A stretch of 64,000 bases of DNA from Streptomyces sp. WMMC940 (lineage in GTDB: Bacteria; Actinomycetota; Actinomycetes; Streptomycetales; Streptomycetaceae), in contig NZ_JAPZBC010000001.1 in assembly GCF_027460265.1 (NCBI RefSeq), positions 7,242,001-7,306,000 on the forward strand. The letters run 5' to 3'. How positions within the stretch are numbered: the stretch's first letter is position 1; the number at the start of each line of letters is the position of its first letter. The position numbers and the translations under genes were made by a program. The notes under the pieces are model-generated. The model was given only the letters and a program-made list of their open reading frames with translations, did no database searches and was not told the origin of the DNA. Positions 53,749 to 61,800 of the stretch are shown piece by piece.

Positions 53749-55473
53749 GTGGGGGAGTTGGAGCTCCGGGGACGGGACGTGCTGCGGAGCGCGATCCGCG
53801 GCCAACGTCGCTCCGTCGCGCTCGGCGTGCTCCTCGGGGCGTGCCACCAGGGCGGCGAGGCGCTCGTGCCCGTCCTCATCGGACTGGCCATCGACCGAGG
53901 GGTCGTCGAGGGGGATGCGACCGGACTGATGCTGTGGCTCGGCGTACTCGCCGTCGTCTACGTCGGACTCTCCTTCGGTTTCCGGTACGGCGCGCGCGCC
54001 GGTGAACGCGCCTCGGTGACATCGGCCCATCTGCTCCGCGTGGCACTCGTCGAGCGTGTCCTCGCGCCCGAGGGCGGTGCCGAGGACGGCCGGCTGCCCG
54101 GTGAGTTGGCGAACATCGCCACCGAGGACGCCAGACGGGTCGGCGCCGTGACCATGGCCGTGATCGTCGGCGCGGGCGCGGCCGTGGGGCTGGTGGTGGG
54201 CGCCGTGGTCCTCCTCGGGGTCTCCGTCACCCTCGGTCTGCTGGTGCTGCTCGGCACCCCACTGCTGCTGTGGCTGGGGCACCTGCTGAGCAAACCGCTG
54301 GAGCGGCGCAGCGAGACCGAGCAGGAGTGCGCGGCACGCGCCTCGGGCGTCGCCGCGGACCTCGTGGCCGGACTCCGGGTCCTGAAGGGCATCGGCGCCG
54401 AGCCCGCGGCCTCCGCCCGCTACCGGGGCATCAGCCGTGACTCACTGTCGGCGACCTTGCGCGCGGCCCGTGCCGAGGCGTGGCAGCACGGCGTCGTGAC
54501 CCTCCTCACCGGAGCCTTCATCGCCCTCGTCGCGCTCGTCGGCGGCCGGTTGGCCGCCCGCGGCGACATCGGCATCGGTGAACTGGTGTCGTGCGTCGCA
54601 CTCGCCCTCTTCCTCATCGGTCCGCTCTCCGAGTTCTCCTGGGTCAACGCGGAACTGGCGCAGGGGCGGGCGTCGGCCGACCGGATCGCCGGAGTCCTCG
54701 GCGCCCGCTCCGCCGTGACCACGGGGCCCCCGGCCCCCCGCGGGACCGCCGCACCCCCCGTGCCCGCCGAAGGGCGCCTGCGGCTGAGGGACCTCACGTA
54801 CGGCCCGCTGGACGCGGTCGACATCGACATCGACGCGGGGGAGACCGTCGGTGTCGTCGTCGTGAACCCCGCGGACGCCGCGGCGCTGCTGCACTGCCTG
54901 GGGCGGCGCGCGGACCCCGAGCGCGGCGCCGTGGAGCTCGACGGGAGGTGCCTCACCACGCTGGACCTGGCGGAGGCGCGCCGCGCGATCCTCGTGGCCG
55001 AACACGACGCGGACCTGTTCGAGGGGACGCTCCTCGAGAACGTCGTCGCCGCCGGCCCGGCCGACGGGCGCGGAGCCGTGAACTCCGCCGCCGCGATGGC
55101 CGCTTCGGGCACCGACGAGGTCGCGCGCTCCCTGCCCGACGGCGTCGACACCGCCGTCACCGCCCGCGGACGCTCCCTGTCCGGCGGTCAGCGCCAGCGC
55201 GTCGCCCTGGCGAGGGCACTGGCCGCGGACGCGCCCGTCCTCGTCGTCCACGAGCCGTCCACCGCCGTCGACGCCGTCACCGAGGCACGGATGGCCGCCG
55301 GCATCAAGCAGATCCGCAGGGGGCGCACGACCGTGCTCGTCACCAACAGCCCGGCCCTCCTGGCCGTCACCGACCGGGTCGTCCTCCTGCGGGACGGCAG
55401 GGTCGCCGCCGACGGCGACCACGGGCACCTCGCAGGCACCCACGCCGACTACCGAACGGCGGTGCTCGCATGA
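53749..55473 (+). CDS. ABC half-transporter with degenerate nucleotide-binding site
   Basis: A 574-aa type IV ABC (exporter-fold) subunit: six helices in residues about 20-320 and a nucleotide-binding domain from about 345. The Walker A loop (near 366-380) reads VVNPADAAALL instead of GxxGxGKST, so it lacks the Lys. The Q-loop Gln is replaced (VAEHDADLF), the Walker B Asp is His (VLVVHEPS), and the H-loop His is replaced (VTNSP). The signature LSGGQRQRVALARAL near 477 is intact. GTG 53749 has GGAGG 5 nt upstream; an ATG at 53707 would start only 6 bp after the iron box. The stop overlaps the next gene by 4 bp. Confidence 0.88.
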   Translation: MGELELRGRDVLRSAIRGQRRSVALGVLLGACHQGGEALVPVLIGLAIDRGVVEGDATGLMLWLGVLAVVYVGLSFGFRYGARAGERASVTSAHLLRVALVERVLAPEGGAEDGRLPGELANIATEDARRVGAVTMAVIVGAGAAVGLVVGAVVLLGVSVTLGLLVLLGTPLLLWLGHLLSKPLERRSETEQECAARASGVAADLVAGLRVLKGIGAEPAASARYRGISRDSLSATLRAARAEAWQHGVVTLLTGAFIALVALVGGRLAARGDIGIGELVSCVALALFLIGPLSEFSWVNAELAQGRASADRIAGVLGARSAVTTGPPAPRGTAAPPVPAEGRLRLRDLTYGPLDAVDIDIDAGETVGVVVVNPADAAALLHCLGRRADPERGAVELDGRCLTTLDLAEARRAILVAEHDADLFEGTLLENVVAAGPADGRGAVNSAAAMAASGTDEVARSLPDGVDTAVTARGRSLSGGQRQRVALARALAADAPVLVVHEPSTAVDAVTEARMAAGIKQIRRGRTTVLVTNSPALLAVTDRVVLLRDGRVAADGDHGHLAGTHADYRTAVLA

Positions 55474-57314
55474 CCGGAACCCCCGCCGGCCGCGAGCCGG
55501 ACGCGAGCCGTCCGCTGCTCCCCGTCGCCACTCCCGCCCGCACCCGGGTCGCACTCGCCCGGCTGCTGCGCCCGCACCGTACCCTGGCGGTCTCCGCCTT
55601 CGGCGTCATGACCGCCGCCACCGCCGTGGGCCTTCTCGTACCGCCGTTGCTGGGCCGGATCGTCGACCTCGCCGCCGAGCGCGGTCCGGCCGGCGCCCTC
55701 ACCGCCACCGCCGCACTGCTCGTGGCGGTGGCCGTGGCCCAGGGCGTCACCACCGGTCTCGGGCTGTCCCTGATCTCCCGGCTGGGCGAGACGACGCTCG
55801 CCCGGCTGCGCGAGCGGTTCGTCGAGCGGGCGCTCGAGCTCCCGCTCGACCGGGTCGAGAGGGCCGGCGCCGGGGACCTGACCGCCCGGGTCACCGCCGA
55901 TGTGTCCCTGATCGCCGAGGCCGTGCGCAACGCCCTGCCCGAGCTGGCCCGTTCGGTGCTCACCATCGTCCTCACCTTCGGGGCGCTCGCCCTGCTCGAC
56001 CGGCGGTTCCTGCTCGCCGCGCTGATCGCGGTGCCCGTCCAGGCGCTCACCGCACGCTGGTACGTCCGCCGCGCGGTGCCGCTCTACGCGGAGCAGCGCG
56101 TCGCCGGAAGCGCCCAGCAGCAGCAGTTGCTCGACACCATCGCCGGCAGCGACACCCTCCGTGCCCTCCGCCTGGAACGGGAGCACACCCGACGGGTCAC
56201 CGAACGGTCCCGGTCGGTGGTCGGGTTGACGATGCGGGGTGTGCGGCTCGTGCTCGGCTTCTACGGCAGGCTGCACATCGCCGAGTACCTGGGTCTCGCC
56301 GCCGTCCTGGTCACCGGCTACTGGCTGGTCCGCCAGGGCACGGCGTCCGTCGGCACCGCGACCGCGGCCGCCCTGTACTTCCACAGCCTCTTCACCCCGG
56401 TCAACGCCGCCCTGGTGCTGCTCGACGACGCCCAGTCGGCCCATGCGAGCCTGGCCCGGCTCGTCGGCGTCACCGACGCGCCGGCGCCCCGGGACCTGAG
56501 GCGCACCGGCGCGGCCGTCGGCACCGAGGTCACCGTGCGGGGCCTGGGCCACGCCTACCGGCCGGGTCGTCCGGTGCTGCACGACATCGATCTCACGATC
56601 CGTCAGGGGGAGCGGGTGGCGCTCGTCGGCGCGAGCGGCGCGGGCAAGACCACCCTGGCCAGGCTGGTCGCCGGCGTTCAGCCGCCGACCACGGGGACGG
56701 TCCTGGTGGGAGGAGTCCCGCCGACGGAACTCGGCCCCCTCGCCGCGGGCGGCACGGTGGCCCTGATCACCCAGGAGACCCATGTCTTCGCCGGCCCGCT
56801 CGCCGACGACCTGCGGCTGGCCCGGCCGGGCGCCACCGACGGCGAACTGCGGGCCGCGCTCGACCGCGTCGACGCCCTCGGCTGGGCGGAGGAACTGCCG
56901 GACGGCCTCGCGACGGTGGTCGGCGACGGCGGGCACCGGCTCGACGGGGCGAGGACGCAGGCCCTCGCGCTCGCCCGGCTGATCCTGGCCGACCCGCCGC
57001 TCGTCATCCTCGACGAGGCCACCGCCGAAGCGGGCAGCGCCGGAGCGCGCGCGCTCGAGAAGGCGGTGGCGCGCGCCGTGGACGGCCGGACGGCGCTCGT
57101 GGTCGCCCACCGGCTCAGCCAGGCAGTGGCGGCGGACCGCATCGTGGTCATGGAGTCCGGGCGGATCGTCGAGTCCGGCACCCACGAGGAACTGCGCACC
57201 GCCGGGGGGCCCTACGCATCACTGTGGGAGGCCTGGTCGGACACACGCGACACCGGCTCCCGGCCGCCGTCCGGCACGACCGTTCCCCCCACCCACCGCC
57301 CGCACGACCGCTGA
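55470..57314 (+). CDS. ABC half-transporter with intact Walker motifs and divergent signature
   Basis: A 614-aa type IV ABC subunit, partner of the preceding one. Six helices lie in residues about 35-320. The nucleotide-binding domain starts near 365: Walker A VGASGAGKTTLARL near 390, Q-loop LITQETHVFAG, Walker B LVILDEATAEAG, and H-loop VVAHRLSQA are intact. The signature reads LDGARTQALALARL instead of LSGGQ. Paired with its neighbour this gives one complete and one degenerate ATP site. ATG 55470 overlaps the upstream stop. It likely moves a siderophore or its precursor across the membrane, export in most such loci, import in IrtAB/YbtPQ-type loci. Confidence 0.9.
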   Translation: MTGTPAGREPDASRPLLPVATPARTRVALARLLRPHRTLAVSAFGVMTAATAVGLLVPPLLGRIVDLAAERGPAGALTATAALLVAVAVAQGVTTGLGLSLISRLGETTLARLRERFVERALELPLDRVERAGAGDLTARVTADVSLIAEAVRNALPELARSVLTIVLTFGALALLDRRFLLAALIAVPVQALTARWYVRRAVPLYAEQRVAGSAQQQQLLDTIAGSDTLRALRLEREHTRRVTERSRSVVGLTMRGVRLVLGFYGRLHIAEYLGLAAVLVTGYWLVRQGTASVGTATAAALYFHSLFTPVNAALVLLDDAQSAHASLARLVGVTDAPAPRDLRRTGAAVGTEVTVRGLGHAYRPGRPVLHDIDLTIRQGERVALVGASGAGKTTLARLVAGVQPPTTGTVLVGGVPPTELGPLAAGGTVALITQETHVFAGPLADDLRLARPGATDGELRAALDRVDALGWAEELPDGLATVVGDGGHRLDGARTQALALARLILADPPLVILDEATAEAGSAGARALEKAVARAVDGRTALVVAHRLSQAVAADRIVVMESGRIVESGTHEELRTAGGPYASLWEAWSDTRDTGSRPPSGTTVPPTHRPHDR

Positions 57315-57391
57315 ATCCGGCACCGTACGCACGCTCCAGCCGCCACCCCCCGCACCACCGCTCCTCCGGAGCCCGAACGAAGGAACGACCG

Positions 57392-58459
57392 ATGCCCCGC
57401 TCCCGCAGAGCCCCACGCCTCGCCGCCGCGCCGGTGTCCGTCTTCATACTGCTCGCCACCGCGGCGTGCGGAGGCGGCTCCGGCCCGGGTACCGGCGACT
57501 CCGGACCCGAGGCGAGCACGTCCGGCGGCCCAGGCGCCTTCCCGGTCACCATCTCGCACAAGTACGGCAGCACCACGATCGCGTCGGAACCCAGGCGGAT
57601 CGTCACCGTCGGCCTCACCGACCAGGACGCGGTCCTCGCCCTCGGCAAGGTCCCGGTCGGCACGACCGAGTGGCTCGGCGGCTACGAGGGCGCCATCGGT
57701 CCCTGGGCGCAGGACGAACTGGGCGACGGCCGGGCCCCGACCGTGCTCAAGGACACCGGTACCGGCCCCCAGGTGGAGCGGATCGCCGCACTCAAGCCGG
57801 ATCTGATCCTGGCGCTGTACGGGGGACTCACCAAGGAGCAGTACGCGTCGCTCTCCGCGTTCGCCCCCGTGGTCGCCCAGCCGAAGGAGCACAACGACTA
57901 CGGCATCCCCTGGCAGGAGCAGACGAAGACCGTGGGACGCGCGCTCGGCAAGGCGGAGGAGGCGGCGAAGGCCGTGGAGTCCGTCGAGGCGAAGATCGCG
58001 GCCACGGCCGAGGAGCACCCGGGCTTCAAGGGCACCACCGCCGTCATGGCCACGCCGTACGAGGGCATCTTCGTCTTCGGCAGCCAGGACTCCCGGTCCC
58101 GCGTCCTCACGGGCCTCGGCTTCACCATGCCCGACGGTCTGGACAAGGCGATCGGCGACAAGTTCGGCGCCAACATCAGCAAGGAGCGCACCGATCTGCT
58201 CGACCAGGGCGCCGTCGTCTGGATCGTCGGCGACGTGGCGAAGGACACGCAGAAGCTGCACAGGGACGCCTCGTACAAGGACCTCGACGTCGTGAAGGAG
58301 GGGCGCGAGGTCTTCGTCGACGAGACCAGCGACTACGGTCACGCCACGTCCTTCGTGTCCGTGCTCAGCCTGCCGTACGTCGTCGATCGGCTCGCCCCGC
58401 AGCTGGCGGCGGCCGTCGACGGCTCGCCCGCGACCAGGGTCGAGCAGCCCGCGTCCTGA
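57392..58459 (+). CDS. Iron-siderophore-binding lipoprotein
   Basis: A 355-aa FecB/CchF-type substrate-binding lipoprotein. The lipobox TAAC is near residue 25. The PBP-II fold includes RRIVTVGLTDQDAVLALG, VERIAALKPDLILALYGGL and GTTAVMATPYEG; SLPYVVDRLAPQL is a typical last helix. It captures ferric siderophore at the outer face of the membrane. ATG 57392 with a GAACGAAGGAAC site is preferred over an upstream in-frame start at 57224 that overlaps the transporter gene. It lies 77 bp after the ABC pair on the same strand, so it is probably co-regulated through the iron box. No FecCD-type permease is in the window. Confidence 0.9.
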   Translation: MPRSRRAPRLAAAPVSVFILLATAACGGGSGPGTGDSGPEASTSGGPGAFPVTISHKYGSTTIASEPRRIVTVGLTDQDAVLALGKVPVGTTEWLGGYEGAIGPWAQDELGDGRAPTVLKDTGTGPQVERIAALKPDLILALYGGLTKEQYASLSAFAPVVAQPKEHNDYGIPWQEQTKTVGRALGKAEEAAKAVESVEAKIAATAEEHPGFKGTTAVMATPYEGIFVFGSQDSRSRVLTGLGFTMPDGLDKAIGDKFGANISKERTDLLDQGAVVWIVGDVAKDTQKLHRDASYKDLDVVKEGREVFVDETSDYGHATSFVSVLSLPYVVDRLAPQLAAAVDGSPATRVEQPAS

Positions 58460-58477
58460 CACGGTTGCGGACGAACC

Positions 58478-58509
58478 GGGCCGGCCGCGGCGAACTCCGC
58501 GGCCGGCCC
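58478..58509. terminator. 13-bp stem-loop terminator between convergent genes
   Basis: Arms 58478-58490 and 58497-58509 pair perfectly over 13 bp with loop CGAACT. It separates the lipoprotein gene from the convergent mbtH-like gene. Confidence 0.75.
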
Positions 58510-58558
58510 CGGCGGTTCCGGACGTGCTCCGCCCCGGCCGCCGTGCGACGCCCCGGGC

Positions 58559-58768
58559 TCAGCCGTCCGTCGACTCCGCCAGACTCCTGGGGCGCATGTC
58601 CGTCCAGTGCGCCTCGATCCAGTCCAGACAGGACTGCCGGGACGCGGGCCCGTGGACGGCCCGCCACCCGGCCGGCACGTCGACGAAGTCGGGCCACAGG
58701 CTGTGCTGGTTCTCGTCGTTGACGAGCACCGCGTAGACGCCCTCGGCGTCCTCGAACGGATTGGTCAT
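58559..58768 (-). CDS. MbtH-like protein
   Basis: A 69-aa NRPS helper that binds and stabilises adenylation domains. The sequence is standard: [31 protein letters not shown] with the conserved Trp, and [15 protein letters not shown] with the two later conserved Trp residues. It lies 78 bp downstream of the NRPS gene on the same strand, so both belong to one operon and it probably serves this enzyme. ATG 58768 gives the canonical N-terminus. Confidence 0.96.
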   Translation of the reverse strand: MTNPFEDAEGVYAVLVNDENQHSLWPDFVDVPAGWRAVHGPASRQSCLDWIEAHWTDMRPRSLAESTDG

Positions 58769-58846
58769 GTCCTCGCTCTCCTCACGGGTGTCGTGTTCAT
58801 GGAATCGGTGCCCGGTCCCCGCCCGGCCGAGGGACGCCGACGCCGC

Positions 58847-61800
58847 TCACCCACGCCCCTTCCGCTCGGCCCGGGCGACCAGTCCCCTCAGTGCCCGGAA
58901 CCAGGTCTCCGCCAGGTCCTGGACGGTCTCGCGGGGCACCACTCCCTCCAGGTAGGACCAGTGGGCCGCCAGCACGGGTCCGTCCGCCCGGTCCTCGGCG
59001 ACGACGTTGATGCTCAGCACGTGCCCCTCCCGCATCGCGGGGCCCGGGCCGATGTCGGCGTGGTCCTCCTCGGGGGCGTACGACCAGTCGGTCTCCTCCG
59101 GGATGCCGAACCGGCCCAGGTAGTTGAACTCCACGCGCGGACGGACGCGGTTCGCCAGGATCTCCCGGGTGCGGGGATTGAGATGGCGCAGCATGCCGTA
59201 GCCGGTACCGCCCGCGGGCAGTGAGGCCAGATGCCCGCGTACCCGCCGTACGGCCTCTTCCGCCGCCGGGCCGCCCGCCATCGCATCGGCGGGATCGGCG
59301 TCCCCGGCGTCCAGCCGGACGGGGAAGACACTGGTGAACCAGCCCACCGTGCGGGAGAGCCCGGCCTCCTCACCCGCCAGCTCCTCCTCCCGGCCGTGAC
59401 CCTCGAGATCGACCAGGACCGAAGTCGCCGGGCTCCCGTCGCGGCGGCGCCGGTCCGCGAAGGCCACGGCGAGACCCGCCAGCAGCACGTCGTCGACGTC
59501 CGCCCCGAAGGCGGCCGGCACGGCCGACAGCAGCGGCCCGGTCAGCTCCGAGGGCAGCCGCAGCGACAGCTCGCGCAGGGACGCCGTGGTGTCGCGGTCC
59601 GGATCCGGCTCGCGTACCAGCGGGAACGGTTCCGAGTCGCCGTCCAGCACCGCCGTCCACAGCGGCAGCTCCGCCTCCCGGTCCCGGGTCACGGCCGACT
59701 CGGCCAGCAGCCCCGACCAGCGCGCGAAGGACGTCTCCACGGGGTCGAGCCGCACGTGCCTCCCGGCGGACACAGCACGCCACGCCGCCGCGAGATCCGG
59801 TAGCAGGACCCGCCACGACACACCGTCCACGACGAGGTGGTGGGCCATCAGCAGCAGCCGTCCGGGCGCGCCGCCGGCGTCGAACCACACGGCCCTGACC
59901 ATGGCTCCCGCGTCCGGGTCCAGCAGGGCCCGGGCCGCGTGGGCGTGTTCACGGACGGTCTCGCCCAGAGCCGCCGCGTCGAGCCCGGAGACGTCCACCC
60001 GGACGAGCCAGTCCGCGGCGTCGACCGTGCCGGGCCCGGGCACGTGCAGCGACCAGTCGCGGGTGTCGTCGCGCGACGGCCGTACCAGCGTCGCCCGCAG
60101 CATGTCGTGCCGGTCCGCGACCGCCTGGAGCACGGCGGTGAGTCCCTGCCGGTCGAGTTCGCCCGGGGTGCGCACGAGCGCTGCCTGGTGGTACGTCGCG
60201 ATCGGGCCGCCGAGCTCCCGCAGCCAGTGCATGACGGGGGTGAGCGGCACGGTACCGGTGCCGTCGTCCTCGGGCGGTGGGGCCGCGGCGCCCACGGCCC
60301 GCGCGACGGCGCTCAACCCCGCGGGCGTGCGGTGCCGGAAGACCTGGCGCGGACTGATCCGGACCCCGGCCGCACGGGCCCGGCTGACGAGCTGCATCGC
60401 CACGATGCTGTCGCCGCCGAGGGCGAAGAAGTCCGCCTCGGCGCCCACCTGTTCGAGACCCAGCACCTCCGCGAAGGCCGCGCACAGGGCCCGCTCCCGT
60501 TCGTTGCCCGGTGGCCGGCCCGAGGCCGGCGCGGAGAAGTCGGGGGCGGGCAGCGCGCCCCGGTCCAGCTTGCCGTTCGCCAGCTCCGGGAAGCGCTCCA
60601 GCAGGACGACGGCCGCCGGGACCATGTGGTCCGGGAGGAGCGCCGCGACATGGGCGCGCAGCGCTCCCGCGTCCGGCGCCGCGCCCCCGGCGGCCACGGC
60701 GTACGCCACGAGGCGTCGTCCCGCCCCTTCCTCATGGACGGTCACCAATGCCCGGCGCACGGCGGGATGCCCGGTCAGCGCCGACTCGATCTCCGCCGGC
60801 TCGATGCGGAAGCCCCGGACCTTGACCTGCTCGTCGGCCCGCCCGAGGAAGTCGACGCGTCCGTCGGAGGTCCAGCGGGCCAGGTCGCCGGTGCGGTAGA
60901 GCCGGGAACCGGGCGGGCCGAACGGGTCGGCGACGAAGCGCTCCGCCGTCAGTCCCGGGCTGCCCAGGTATCCGCGGGCGAGACCGCCACCGGAGAGGTA
61001 CAGCTCACCCGGCACACCCGGCGGCACCGGCTGCAGCAGGCCGTCGAGCACATGGGCCCGGGTGCCGGCCACCGGCCGCCCCACGAGCGGGCGTTCGCCG
61101 TCGCCGACACGCGCCACCAGCGCGTCCACCGTCGATTCGGTCGGCCCGTACAGATTGAACGCCTCGGTCCCCCGCAGCGAGGCCAGCCGTCGCCAGAGTG
61201 CGAGCGGCACCGCTTCGCCGCCCACGCCGACGACCGCGAGCGGGCACTCCTCACCCCGCACCAGTCCGCTCACGGCCATCTCGGCGAAGAGGGACGGGGT
61301 GACCTCCAGGAAGTCGAACCCGTGCCGGACGACCGCGGCGACGAGCAGTTCCGGATCGCGCCGGACCTCCTCGGAGACGATGTGCACGCAGTGCCCGTCG
61401 AGCAGCCACAGCTGCGGCTGCCAGGAGGCGTCGAAGAAGAACGACCATGCGTGGCCGGCCCGCAGATGCCGCCGGCCCGTCGACGCGACCGCGGGAGCGT
61501 ACAGCGTCTCGCGATGGCTGTGGAACAGGTTCCCGAGGGCCTCGTGGGTCACCACCACTCCCTTGGGGCGGCCCGTGGAACCGGAGGTGTAGATGACGTA
61601 CGCGGGGTGCCGCGGGTTCAGCGGACCCGTCCGCTCGGCGTCGGTGACGGGGGCGGCGTCCTGGGCGGCGATCCGTTCGGCCGTCGTCGGGTCGTCCAGG
61701 ACCAGCCGGTCCGCACCCGGCGGCAGCGCGGCGGCGAGGTCCGCGGTGGTGACGGTGAGGACGGGCCGGGCGTCCGCGAGGACGTGCGCGGTGCGCTCCG

